Below are positions 50,038 through 60,580 of a DNA stretch of 64,000 nt, one piece after another (the stretch's first letter is position 1; each line of letters starts with the position of its first letter). The stretch comes from Isochrysis galbana. Its lineage: Eukaryota; Haptophyta; Isochrysidales; Isochrysidaceae. The stretch is from the NCBI GenBank assembly GCA_018136815.1, contig CM030933.1, forward strand, positions 4,969,595 to 5,033,594. The letters run 5' to 3'. Below the pieces are notes generated by a model that saw only the letters and a program-made list of their open reading frames with translations, ran no database searches and was not told where the DNA came from. The position numbers and the translations under genes are program-made.

Positions 50038-50724
50038 TCAGAACTTCGCTACAGGAGATGAAGACCGGAAAGATCCAACCTCCTCTTTCCATACTTCAAG
50101 ATCCACCTTCACGTCTGAGACCCTACGCTTATTTCGGAGTACATTCAGGATTCTTTGAACCCGCTGCACGTCCTCTGGTCGTCTTTTTGGTGATTGTGTT
50201 AACGGTCGCTGTAGCAATTTGCATTCTTTCACCCATTTGATGTAGTTCGGGTCACACATGCGATCGACCTGGCAGAGCTTCTCGATTAATTCGGCGTGAC
50301 CGACACGCTGCCTCGTAGCATTCTTCTTATTGGATTCGATTTGTGAGAGCTCATTGTTTTTCAACTTCGAGAGTACGGAGAGATCCCTTAAGTTGGCGGG
50401 TCTGTGGGTATCATCTTCTGGCTTGTTTCTGTCTGCGGGTATGGTCCTCTTCTGGTTGTGACAGAACTGCGCGGCGATGGGGTGCGGAATGTTGTCGCAG
50501 CTGTCGTTTTCGTTGATGCAGATTTCTTCTTGTGTGTAAAATGTGGGAGGATTCTCCTTATTTATCCACATTTTGTTTAGCTCATCCTTATTATGTTGGT
50601 CTACTTCTTGAATGAATGTCTGTGCGTCATTATTGACGGTTTGGTATCCTTTCGCCAATTCTTGGATGAGTCGTTGCTTCATTTTGATTGCTTCCTGGAT
50701 GCGTCCTTGTCTATTCTCGTCCAT
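50038..50724 (-). CDS. Hypothetical protein, 228 aa, AT-rich coding
   Basis: ATG 50724 opens MDENRQGRIQEAIKMKQRLI, a helical charged region (about residues 1-55). It is followed by a middle part with NENDSCDNIPHPIAAQFCHN and a basic C-terminus containing RRPEDVQRVQRILNVLRNKR. There is no recognised domain or signal peptide. Asn/Lys/Gln-rich composition and AT-rich codons differ from all other genes here, which suggests transfer (for example viral) or a relaxed orphan gene. The 65-bp satellite starts about 100 bp upstream of its ATG. Confidence 0.5.
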   Translation of the reverse strand: MDENRQGRIQEAIKMKQRLIQELAKGYQTVNNDAQTFIQEVDQHNKDELNKMWINKENPPTFYTQEEICINENDSCDNIPHPIAAQFCHNQKRTIPADRNKPEDDTHRPANLRDLSVLSKLKNNELSQIESNKKNATRQRVGHAELIEKLCQVDRMCDPNYIKWVKECKLLQRPLTQSPKRRPEDVQRVQRILNVLRNKRRVSDVKVDLEVWKEEVGSFRSSSPVAKF

Positions 50725-50819
50725 AGTCAATTCTTGATGTGTCGGTGCTTACTGTAGTGCTTACAATTAATGAAAGGCACCTTTGTAGTTCCGACTTTCT
50801 ACAGGCGTGACGTCGGAGC

Positions 50820-51226
50820 GGAACGCTTTTCCATTTCTTATGGCGATGATTGAACGCTTCTCATTTGTGGTGGATGGTGGGGATTTAACGCTTCTCATCT
50901 GTGGTGGAGGGTGGGGATTGAACGCTTTTTCATATGTGATGGCGATGATTGAATGCTTCTCGTCTGTGGTGGAGGGTGGGGATTGAACGCTTTTTCATAT
51001 GTGATGGCGATGATTGAATGCTTCTCGTCTGTGGTGGAGGGTGGGGATTGAACGCTTTTTCATATGTGATGGCGATGATTGAATGCTTCTCGTCTGTGGT
51101 GGAGGGTGGGGATTGAACGCTTTTTCATATGTGATGGCGATGATTGAATGCTTCTCGTCTGTGGTGGAGGGTGGGGATTGAACGCTTTTTCATATGTGAT
51201 GGCGATGATTGAATGCTTCTCGCCTT
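50820..51226. repeat. 65-bp tandem satellite with dimeric substructure
   Basis: ATTGAACGC recurs at 50917, 50982, 51047, 51112 and 51177, exactly 65 bp apart. Each 65-bp unit consists of two related halves (TTGAACGCTTTTTCATATG and TTGAATGCTTCTCGTCTG), a small higher-order repeat. The leftmost units (50820-50916) are diverged single halves. Confidence 0.93.
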
Positions 51227-51438
51227 TGGCCGTTGGATGCTATATCGTGGCGCTATCTTACTTCGGTCTTCATCAACTCACTTAAGGGTTTTCGAAAGAT
51301 TCCCTCCTTATTCCTGTGCGTAACTGTCGCCCCCGTCGGATCGTCCGTCGCCCCGTCGCTCTCTTGTCGGCATTCTCTTCCTTGTTCGTTCGGTCTGTCA
51401 GTAGGTTCCTATGCGTTCCGTGATAAGGATACGTAAGT

Positions 51439-51830
51439 GTGGAGAGTGTTGACGTGAGTGTGGTGTCGTCTCGTCGGTCCATCGGTCTCGGACCGTCTTT
51501 CGTCTGTCGTTCTTCGTTCGTCGCTCTCGTTCTCGTTCTCGTTCCCGTTCTCGTCCCTCGTTCTCAACACTACCTCAATACCAAACCTCTCCAATCCCTC
51601 AGCCCCAGCCTATCAACTATCAATCCCGAATCGCCCAACCATGCCAGCTCCGTCGTCGCGCTCGCCCTCGCCCAAGCCCGTCCTCCCGCCTTCCTCTGCT
51701 GAGGAGGTGGTCCAGCCCGCCATTCCCTCACTCCCGGCCATCCCAGCCGTGCCTCCCGCCGATCGTTGCCCTTCCGTCTCGTCGCATATCGAGCCCGTGG
51801 TCATGCCCGATCCGTCACCGGACAGGCGAA
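51439..51830 (+). mobile_element. Third copy of the CTCGCTCTCGT-leader element
   Basis: The leader at 51510-51560 and ATG 51641 (MPAPSSRSPSPKPVLPPSSA) match the copies at 35531 and 36410. It then joins the family D 5' region. Confidence 0.45.
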
Positions 51831-52160
51831 TGGGGCGAGCCTGTGAGGAAGGAAGTGGGTCAGTAGGGCAGTCTCCTCCTGGCAAGCCATCAGGCATGCC
51901 AGGAGGATGGGTGGTTCCTACCCCATGGCAGGGGAGGAGTGGAGAGAGGGGGGGGGGGCTCGCTCGTGCCCCCCCCCATGGGTCAACCGAAGTAAAAACT
52001 TAGTTGAGTAGGGCAGTCTACTAGACCAGTCTACTCCTGGCAAGCCATAGGGCATGCCAGGAAGATGGGTGGTTCCTCCCCCACAGCGGGGAGGAGTGGA
52101 GAGAGGAGGGGGGGTGGTGCCGCCCCCCGCCATGGGAGAACCACGTATAAACTTAGTTCT
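51831..52160 (-). repeat. Two tandem family D LINE 5' ends
   Basis: Units of about 150-170 bp (51831-52004 and 52011-52160) each end in an AACTAAG..TA..ACTT hairpin variant and contain CCTGGCATGCC and CTCTCCACTCCTCCCC. They match the 5' part of the LINE at 45601-46350. A head-to-tail dimer of a LINE promoter region is unusual. Confidence 0.6.
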
Positions 52161-52165
52161 AAGAA

Positions 52166-52740
52166 ACTGTCTCTAAACTACGAAATTTGCGAGGTGCCAT
52201 TGGGCACGAAAGCCAAGTTTGGAGAAACTTTTCCACATGAATACAGCGGCGGGAAAGATGGGGCTAAAAAGAAGGAGCAGAAAAACGGAAGGCCCATAGG
52301 AAGGCCGCAGATGTTTCAGTGCAGGAAGGGACGAGGGAATCACATGCTCTCGCACCTCCCCGTGTGACGTGGAGCAACGAGGGAGGGCGCCGTCGTTCCA
52401 TTGTGCACATACGGGCAGGGGCCGAGTGCGCTGCGCGCCGGGTGCGAATAAGAGCAACGTGGGCATATGCCCGCGCAGTTGGGAGGCACACTGATGCGGC
52501 GTCACGTCACACTCATAGCCCCACCGAGAGGTGCGGGTGAGGGCGCCGACGTGGCCGATGGACGACTGGCCTGCGCGTGAGGTGGCGGCCGCTGTTCGGA
52601 GCGCGCCGCTTGCCGGCTTTCCGCGAATCCCGCGCGCGTCGACCGCTGGGCCGAAACGGAGCGAGTTGCTTGCCTATCGCGCCACGATTCGGTGACAGTG
52701 ACTGCAATGGTCATTTGTCCGCGCGCAATACAAGAATTCG
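52166..52740. other. Intergenic, nothing recognised
   Basis: This is the 3' flank of the DHHC gene. No coding sequence was identified. Confidence 0.4.
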
Positions 52741-54212
52741 TCATGCGTCCACGGTGAGAGGTGAGACCGCGGGTGCGGGCGCTGGCGATCCGATTGGTGG
52801 CAGCCTGACCCGGTGCCCGCCGCTCTCAGGTGAGGGGTGCATGACCGCGAGCGTGGAGGACTGCAATGGCTGTGACCGGAGCGCTGAGCTTGTGCTCGAC
52901 GCGGTGGCATGCGCGTGTGGCCGCAAGCGCGACGGCGTGCGGCCTCGGCTGGAGCTGCGATCGCTGCCCACCTCCGAGGGCACCGCGTACGACGGTATGC
53001 GCAGTGGAAAGGACTCCTCGTCCTCGGTGGGCGCCTGCCCGAGCCCCCCGTCGCCTCTCCCAGGCGCGCTGTTGACCCTACCTGCGAGCCCATCCCTTGG
53101 GCTGCCCACCCTGGCCTGCTGCTCGGGCGACGCCTTGAGCACACCGGTGCCGTTGGTGCGCGTCGAGGCAGCGGCGCGCGGCTTGGCAAAGGAGAAGGCC
53201 GAGGAGCCTGAGCGGCGCGTGGACGGCTGCACGTACCCAGAGATGCGCACGCTGCTGCCAGGCGTTTTGGGTGGCCGGACCGCGTCCTTGGCAGCTCGCT
53301 GCGCGGCGGCGCGCTTCTTGAGCTGCTCGTCGAAGCAGAGCTGGCACATGGTTAGGCACGGCGCGTTGTTCTGCACTTCGTCGCCGCAGCGCTGCAGTGG
53401 CGTCCGCTTCTTGTCAGTCTGCTGGATCATCTGCGAGGCGGGTGCCGGGCGACGTGAGGGCTGGGTGGCGCGGCGCGGCGCGGCGCGGTCCGCACCTTTT
53501 GGCGCTGCGAGACGATGAACTCGTAGGTGGTCGCCCCACGGTAGATGAGCCCCAGGTGGAAGAAGAGGAGCTGGGATACCAGGAGGCCTGCGATGAGCGC
53601 GGCTAGACCGCCCAGTCCGACGAGCACGCCGTATGCGAAGGGCGGCAAGCGCGGCAGGACCTTGGCGAGCCGCGCGACAAAGTCGGGGTCAGCGAGGCTG
53701 ACGCACGCCTGGACGGCGCAGCCGAGCTGGAGGCCGGTCATGGCGAAGGCGCCGGTGAGCATGAGGAGGAAGTAGCGGTAGTTCCCCGCGCCCACGCAGT
53801 TGTTGACCCACGGGCAGTGGTGGTCAAAGACAGCGACGCACTTCTTGCACCTTCGGCAGTGCTTCGAGCGCCGCCCGACGGTCGCCTCGCACAGGTAGCA
53901 GTAGTTGGATCCTGCGGCTGGTGGCGGATGTGGTTGTGCTGGGGCGTCGTCGGCCGACCGCCGGCCTTCCCGCCTCGCGCGCGCGCCCTCGTCCGAAGGG
54001 TCTGTGACTGTAGTCTTGTATCCGAAGAGGAGAAGGAGAGCGCAGGAGAGGGAGAAGAGAAGAGTGAGAACGAGGCCTCCAGGGGATGAGGAGAAGAGGG
54101 GCGTGTGGAGAGCAAAGTGGAGTGCGAAGAGAGAGGCCAGGAGAGCCCACGCACCCAGCTGGTGCCTGTCCAAGGGGCGCTGGAGGCCGTGGGAGCGGAA
54201 GGAGGGGGGCAT
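52741..54212 (-). CDS. DHHC-type protein S-acyltransferase, two exons
   Basis: DHHC enzymes palmitoylate membrane proteins. Exon 1 is 54212-53496 and exon 2 is 53430-52741, joined in phase 0 by a 65-bp GT-AG intron, for about 468 residues. Two N-terminal membrane spans ([20 protein letters not shown], then [18 protein letters not shown]) precede the cysteine-rich domain ([20 protein letters not shown]) and the catalytic D130-H-H-C133 in [20 protein letters not shown]. Two more spans and the TTYEFI (TTxE) motif follow. Exon 2 adds a soluble Ser/Pro-rich tail with [20 protein letters not shown]. The start ATG 54212 is the first that leaves a sensible N-terminus. Confidence 0.87.
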
Positions 54213-54937
54213 GGGGGGGCGGGCGGGCCGGGGGAGGGGGAAGAGGGGGAAGGAGAGGGGGAGAAAGAGAGGGAAGGAGAGGGGGAAGAAGAAGGGGGTG
54301 GGGGTTGGGGGTGGGGGAGGGGGGAGAGGGAGCGAAGAGAGAGAAGAAGGGGGTTGGTTAGTGAAGAAGACGAGGGGGGTAGGGGGCGGGGATGGGGAGA
54401 GAGGAAGAGAAGAGAGGGGGAGAGGGGGGGGGGCGGGGGGCTTGGTGGGGGGAAAGGGGAGAAAGGGGAGAAGGAGGGGGAGAGAAGAGAGAGAGAAGAG
54501 AGAGAGAAGGGGGAGAGAAGGGGGAGGGGGGGCGGGAGATAAGGGAGAGAGTAGGTAGAGGGAGAAAGAAGGAGAAGCGGAGAGAGAAGAAGAAGAAGAA
54601 GAAGAGAGGGGGGGAGAAGGGGGAGAGAGGGAGAAGGGGGAGGGGGGGGGCGGAAGAGAAGGGGAAGAAGACGGAAGAAGGGAGAGAGTAGGGGGAGGAG
54701 ACCAAGGGGGGGAGAGAAGGGGGGAGAGAAGAGAGAGAGAAGGGAGAGAGAAGGAGGGGGAGAAGTGGGAGAGGGGGGAGAAGAAGGGGAAGAAGACGGG
54801 GAGAGAAAAGGGAGAGAGTAGTAGAAGGGGAGAACAGGAGAGAAGGCCGACCACAGGAGAGGCTGGGGAGGGGAGAGAGTGGAGCCTACTCTATCAATAT
54901 ACGGGGAGAGGAGGGAGGAGGAGGAGGGGCGGGGGGC

Positions 54938-54990
<53 letters not shown>

Positions 54991-55384
54991 AGAAGAAGAA
55001 GAAGGGGGTGCGGTATAGGAATTCTTCTTGGCGAGGCGAAAGAAAAGAACGGCGGGGGGGGGGTTGAGGAGGGAAGGAAGGGGTTGAGAGGGGAAGAGGA
55101 GGAGAGGAGGGCGCTGAGAGCGACGGAACGGAGTAAAGTTAGTAATACTCGTGAGGCCTAAGAGAAGAACGGCGGGGGGGGGGGAGGCGGGGGGGACGGA
55201 GAGCTCAGTGCTGCTGCTGGTAGGCGAGAAGATGGAGACGCTGCCTGTGGGCGGAGGGGGGAGAGGGGGAGGAGGGGGGAGGAGGGGGGGGAGAGAGGCA
55301 CCACAGAAGAAGAGAGAAGAGGAAGGAATGGGAGAGTAGAGCTAGGAGAAAGTGGAGAGGAGAGAGCGAGAGAGAGGGTCTCGA
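54213..55384. repeat. 1.2-kb purine-rich tract upstream of the DHHC gene
   Basis: The plus strand is almost only A and G for more than a kilobase, with (GA)n at 54938-54985 and AGA/GGA repeats. All long frames in it are low-complexity. As the coding strand of the DHHC gene it is a CT-rich leader. Confidence 0.85.
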
Positions 55385-55530
55385 GAGAATGCCCCCTACC
55401 CCCCTCGTCTTCTTCACTAACCAACCCCCTTCTTCTCTCTCTTCGCTCCCCCTCCCCCTCCCCCACCCCCAACCCCCACCCCCTTCTTCTTCCCCCTCTC
55501 CTTCCCCCTCTTCCCCCTCCCCCCCCCTCC
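55385..55530. repeat. Inverted copy of 54240-54385
   Basis: CTCGTCTTCTTCACTAACCA at 55403 is the reverse complement of the sequence at about 54352-54371, and the match continues through the CCCCAACCCCCACCCCC part. The pair makes a 140-bp inverted repeat with a 1-kb spacer. Confidence 0.75.
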
Positions 55531-56344
55531 CCCGAAAGGATCTGTAGTAGTAGTGGCCCCATCTATAGTATAGGCCGGCGGTCAAACACTGACTTATAAC
55601 TACTAACAGGGGGGGGGCTGCAGTTGTAGGTGTAGGGCGGTCAAACAGGGGCTTTTTAACGACTAGTAGGGGTTGGGCTGCAGTTTTTGACCGTGGCGTA
55701 GGCCCAGGCAGAAATATCAACATATCGTAAAACATATTTAGGGGGCCCGCTCGCGAAAAACATATTTCGACACATCTCTTCCGAGATCTACATATTTGGC
55801 GACATATTTGGGGGGTTGTGCAGGCCGCCACATGCTGGCACATGGAAAAGTGAGAGTTCCACACATAGTTACTATATTTGTGGGGCGGCCGCGTCCCCGC
55901 GCGCGCGTAACTATATTTTTGGCGGTTAATGCCGTTCTGCTCCATGCCCCAAGAGAGCCAAGCGCCAAGTTCGTTTACGTAAATGTAGGGATGGATTCCG
56001 TATAATATTACCTCTCTCCTCTCTTTCTCTTTCCCTTACAACAGTCTACTCTAATGTCACACACGCACGAGGAGAGAGAGCGAGGAGAGAGACAGGTCGC
56101 CGCCAGCTAGCTGCCAGCCGCCAGGAGTGTCATGCAGGTGCACCAGCCAGGCTGAAGGCCTTGGCCCTGTGCCCATGGTGCGTTGTGCGAGCGCGCGTGT
56201 AGCTCATCCAGGGCGTATGGGTTCACGTTGACATGCCCTCGAGGGCCCATTACAGTAGTTTGGGCAAGGTGTTAACCCATCTGGCCTCTTACAAGTGTTG
56301 ACGCAGGGCACAACAAGTGTCGGAAGTCGATCGCGGATGCGACA
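55531..56344. other. Transposon-derived intergenic sequence
   Basis: GGGCGGTCAAACA-type units at 55569 and 55640 form a diverged tandem pair of about 70 bp. TAGGCCCAGGCAGAAATATC at 55699 resembles the hAT terminus at 44508, with ACATATTTGG words following. No right end or coding was found. Confidence 0.45.
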
Positions 56345-56416
56345 CTGATCTCCCATACCGGAACCTATAGGGAGCTTATTTAGGCCTTCGTTTGCCCATT
56401 ACAGATGGTGCCCTTC
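56345..56416. repeat. 72-bp block, inverted copy of 524-595
   Basis: A perfect reverse-complement match to the block in the TIR transposon. It lies immediately left of the minisatellite. Confidence 0.85.
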
Positions 56417-56434
56417 AGGTGTCGTTCCGTCAAT

Positions 56435-58113
56435 AGTTCTCCCCCCTCCCCGTTTTGTTTTTCTCGCCCCCCCCCTCCCCGTTTTGTTTTTCTCGCCTCT
56501 CCCCCTCCCCGTTTTGTTTTTCTCGCCCCTCCCCCCTCCCCGTTTTGTTTTTCTCGCCCCCCCCCTCCCCGTTTTGTTTTTCTCGCCTCTCCCCCCTCCC
56601 CGTTTTGTATTTCTCGCCCCTCCCCCCTCCCCGTTTTGTTTTTCTCGCCCCTCCCCCCTCCCCGTTTTGTTTTTCTCGCCCCCCCCCCCCCCGTTTTGTT
56701 ATACTCGCCCCCCCCCCTCCCCGTTTTGTTTTTCTCGCTTCTCCCCCCTCCCCGTTTTGTTTTTCTCGCCCCTCCCCCCTCCCCGTTTTGTTTTTCTCGC
56801 CCCCCCCTCCCCGTTTTGTTTTTCTCGCCCCTCCCCCTCCCCGTTTTGTTTTTCTCGCCCCTCCCCCCTCCCCGCTTTTGTTTTTCTCGCCCCTCCCCCT
56901 CCCGTTTTGTTTTTCTCGCCCCCCCCCCTCCCCGTTTTGTTTTTCTCGCCCCTCCCCCCTCTCCGTTTTGTTTTTCTCGCCTCTCCCCCTCCCCGTTTTG
57001 TTTTTCTCGCCCCCCCCCCTCCCCGTTTTGTTTTTCTCGCCCCTCCCCCCTCTCCGTTTTGTTTTTCTCGCCTCTCCCCCCTCCCCGTTTTGTTTTTCTC
57101 GCCCCCCCCCCCTCCCCGTTTTGTTTTTCTCGCCCCTCCCCCCTCCCCGTTTTGTTTTTCTCGCCCCCCCCCCCTCCGCGTTTTGTTTTTCTCGCCTCTC
57201 CCCCCTCCCCGTTTTGTTTTTCTCGCCCCTCCCCCCTCCCCGCTTTTGTTTTTCTCGCCCCTCCCCCCTCTCCGTTTTGTTTTTCTCGCCTCTCCCCCCT
57301 CCCCCCTCCCCGTTTTGTTTTTCTCGCCCCTCCCCCTCCCCGTTTTGTTTTTCTCGCCCCTCCCCCCTCCCCGTTTTGTTTTTCTCGCCTCTCCCCCTCC
57401 CCCCTCCCCGTTTTGTTTTTCTCGCCTCTCCCCCCTCCCCGTTTTGTTTTTCTCGCCCCTCCCCCTCCCCGTTTTGTTTTTCTCGCCCCCCCCCTCCCCG
57501 TTTTGTTTTTCTCGCCCCTCCCCCCTCCCCGTTTTGTTTTTCTCGCCCCTCCCCCCTCCCCGTTTTGTTTTTCTCGCCTCTCCCCCTCCCCCCTCCCCGT
57601 TTTGTTTTTCTCGCCCCCCCCCCTCCCCGTTTTGTTTTTCTCGCCTCTCCCCCTCCCCGTTTTGTTTTTCTCGCCCCTCCCCCCTCCCCGTTTTGTTTTT
57701 CTCGCCCCTCCCCCCTCCCCGTTTTGTTTTTCTCGCCTCTCCCTTCTCCCCGTTTTGTTTTTCTCGCCCCCCCCTCCCCGTTTTGTTTTTCTCGCCCCTC
57801 CCCCCTCCCCGTTTTGTTTTTCTCGCCCCTCCCCCCTCCCCGTTTTGTTTTTCTCGCCTCTCCCTTCTCCCCGTTTTGTTTTTCTCGCCTCTCCCTTCTC
57901 CCCGTTTTGTTTTTCTCGCCCCCCCCCCTCCCCGTTTTGTTTTTCTCGCCCCTCCCCCCTCCCCGTTTTGTTTTTCTCGCCTCTCCCTTCTCCCCGTTTT
58001 GTTTTTCTCGCCCCCCCCCCTCCCCGTTTTGTTTTTCTCGCCCCTCCCCCCTCCCCGTTTTGTTTTTCTCGCCTCTCCCTTCTCCCCGTTTTGTTTTTCT
58101 CGCCTCTCCCCCC
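56435..58113. repeat. C-rich minisatellite, about 1.7 kb
   Basis: CGTTTTGTTTTTCTCGCC followed by a variable CCCC(T)CCCC block repeats about 55 times, with unit length mostly 27-31 bp and a few longer. It contains no stop codon in several frames on both strands, so frames of 500-730 codons are by-products. The G-rich strand has closely spaced G4+ runs capable of forming quadruplexes. The array ends about 40 bp before the ATG of the next gene. Confidence 0.95.
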
Positions 58114-58154
58114 CCGCCGCCCCTCTCCTCCCGGTCGCTCTCTCTTGCAGCGCC

Positions 58155-59227
58155 ATGGTGACCCCCCCCCTCTCCCCCTCCCTCTCCCCCCTTCCCCCCA
58201 TTGCTCCCTGCTTCCCTCGCCCCTTCTTGCTCCCTCCCTCTCTCTCCCCCAACCGCCGCCTCGCCCACCCTCCTTCCTCCTCCCTCCCCCCCCCCCGCCC
58301 CCCCGCCTCCCCACCCATTCACCCACCCACGGTTCTTCCCCCCCCTTCCCCTTTCAGGGCTTCGACGACACTGTCCGCAAGTATCTCAAGAAGGACGAGC
58401 ACGTGAGGACCACACCTGCAGCGCGCACACAAGCATGCGAGCCTGCGAAAACATGCGGCGGTCCACCGATGGCCAAACCCCACTCCAATCCACTCACCGC
58501 TCTGAGAGCTCCGGCGTGCGCTCTGCGCAGAGCGGTGGCCTTCCCCCTCCTCCCCTCCGCTCCTCTGCCCTCATGGCGCTGGGGTGACACGCATTAGCTT
58601 GCATCGCATCTCCGCACGTGTCGCGATTTCCCGCGTGCGCTGCCGTGCGCTCGGCGGCGAGCGCCACGCCCCTCGCTGCCACCAGCCTGCTCCCCTGAAC
58701 CTGGCAAGCCCTCGATAGCCCTCTCTGGCCTCGACAGCTGGCAGCGCGATCCTCGCGTCAGCGGCCCCCTACCCCCGCGCGAAGTCTTTCACACGCTCAT
58801 TGCGCATCTACGGAAACTCGTCGCCCGTGCCTCCCACCAGATTGTGCTCGCCGTCATTGGCTGCTACGCTGGCATCTACGGTATCGTGCGCATCAGGAGC
58901 ATGCTCACGAAGAAGCCGGTGCCGGCGGCGAAGCCGGCGGTTGCCACGTCGACCATCACCGTAGGGGAGAACAAGTACGGCTTTGAGTTCCCCACGATGG
59001 AGAACTTCGACGAGTGGGAGAAGAACGAGGCCAACTGGGCCGCCTGGGAGAAGTTCATGGACAGCGGGAAATTTGTACGCCACCTCCCCGAGCTGGCCTT
59101 GCGCACTCCTGCTTGTCCAGTCCTCGCCAGCTACTCATTGTGTGCACATCCCCCCTCCCCCTCCGCCCACCGCGTGCACGCCTGATCCCTCCCTCCTGCG
59201 CAGGACGAGTGGGTTGAGGGCAAATAA
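58155..59227 (+). CDS. Four-exon 101-aa single-span membrane protein (possibly mitochondrial)
   Basis: Exon 1 is only the ATG at 58155-58157. Exons 2-4 are 58358-58402, 58841-59074 and 59204-59227. All three introns (200, 438 and 129 bp) are GT-AG and all joins are in phase 0. The product starts MGFDDTVRKYLKKDEH and has one membrane helix (IVLAVIGCYAGIYGIVRI). A basic Pro/Ala linker (MLTKKPVPAAKPA) and an acidic Trp-rich tail (FDEWEKNEANWAAWEKFM) follow, ending WVEGK. The short helix-plus-KKP layout recalls small ATP-synthase accessory subunits such as DAPIT/subunit k, but this is a loose resemblance. Confidence 0.65.
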
Positions 59228-60226
59228 GCTGAGCGCTGCTGCGGTGTCTCAATGTCAAAACGGTATGGGCTTGCTCTCCATCCGCCGAGGCGGGATGGCG
59301 GTGCGAGGGGGTATTGCGCCCACACTTGTTGCCTACGGCCTCGGGTTCCTCTCGCAAGCGGTCGGTTGCAGTAGGTGTATGCAGACAGCCCGCGTGACGG
59401 GCCTGTGCGTGACGTACGCGCAGTGACTGCACGAGCAGCTTTCCTCGAGGCCGGCGCTCTGATTGTGGGCCACGCTCATTCAGTTGCGTGGTCCTCCGGG
59501 GTCGTGATATCACCTCAACGCCAGTGCGTGGAAGCTCGGGCGTTGAAGGCGGCGCCACCGAAAACGGCCGGCAGCTCGAGTGTCAAGTGGTGCTGATGTA
59601 GCGCCAACGTCGTTGGTGGATATGTCTAGGCCAAGGAGAGGAGAGTGAGCTGCTGCGAGAATTAATGGGCTCTTTCTCTGTTGTGATCATGTTTGGCTTG
59701 CTGACCCGCGAGTTGCGACCGTGTGTAAATGTGTGCCACAGGCATTCAGGTGGTGAAATATGAATAAGCTTCAAGCGAGTGTGCTCTCGTGCTTCACCAT
59801 CCATCTATCCGCCTGCACCTAGCACAGTGTGAATGTGACTCCCCGCAAGGCCCACGGACCAAACAAAGCGCTTCTCCCCCCCCCGCATGGAAAGTCCCCA
59901 AGTGCTGGGGACTTGGGCGCTGGCGGCCGCTGCCCTCCCCCATGACCCACGACTGCGGCTGGTAGGCCGACGCCCTAGCGACTCTTTTCGGGAGCCGGGG
60001 AGAGATAGCCGCAAGCTAGGGCCGGGTAAGAGTTTCGCGAAACTCATCGCGAAACTTGGCAAGTTAACTTGGGTCACTTTTTTGGCCCTGAAACTTTCGC
60101 GAAACTTGGGCCCCAAAATTGCCCATATGCGAAACTCCGCGAAACTTACCGTTACGACGTTACTTACTGTTACGGTTACGGTCGCGGCTGGCGCCCGGAT
60201 GGGCCGTCAGGTCAAAAGTTTGGGAG
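59228..60226. other. Intergenic with TTTCGCGAAAC palindromes
   Basis: From 60030 to 60150 the words TTTCGCGAAAC, TCGCGAAACT and CCGCGAAACTT recur five times, some as perfect palindromes. This is probably a transposon end or protein-binding cluster. No gene was seen. Confidence 0.45.
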
Positions 60227-60319
60227 ACCTTAGACTGATATCAGGACGTGATATCAGCCTGATATCAGGTAGTCACTAAGATTAAAATGTGTTACAACAG
60301 TAGTATTCTTATAAACAAA

Positions 60320-60580
60320 CTACACGTCCTCAAGCTCATCGACAACCATCTCCAACTCCCAAGGCAACACTTTAGACTCCCAATCTTGCATCAGGTCTTC
60401 GAGCAGCAAATTTGTGTGGCATCTAACGAGCCTCTCTAAAGTCGTTTGGCCCAGCCTATTCCTCTTTTTGGAGTGGATCCAATCTTCTACGGACCATGAG
60501 CACTCACAGCCAGACGTAGAGCAAGAAAGCGACAGTAAACGCCGCGCGGCCCACTGGAGATGAGGCCAAGGCGTGAGGCC
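60320..60580 (-). pseudogene. hAT transposase C-terminal fragment
   Basis: A minus-strand frame reads HLQWAARRLLSLSCSTSGCE, WSVEDWIHSKKRNRLGQTTL and ERLVRCHTNLLLEDL, stopping at 60320. This is the C-terminal core of plant-type hAT transposases (A-x-R-x-LS-x-x-CS-x-SGCE, then H-KKRNRL). CCTGATATCAGG palindromes flank it at 60227-60270 and 60600-60672, as subterminal repeats often do. No start, DDE part or clean ends are present. Confidence 0.75.

Noticed and set aside
50820..51226. Possible CRISPR-like array
   Set aside because: Repeats are contiguous 65-bp units with no unique spacers, in a eukaryotic context. It is a satellite.
53900..54560. Plus-strand Gly/Glu/Arg/Lys-rich frames (up to 217 codons)
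   Set aside because: They are the antisense shadow of the DHHC gene and its purine-rich flank.
56405..58597. Open frames of 500-730 codons on both strands (Pro/Phe/Arg- and Gly/Lys-rich)
   Set aside because: They are forced by the minisatellite's composition: several frames are open on both strands at once and none has an independent start or domain.
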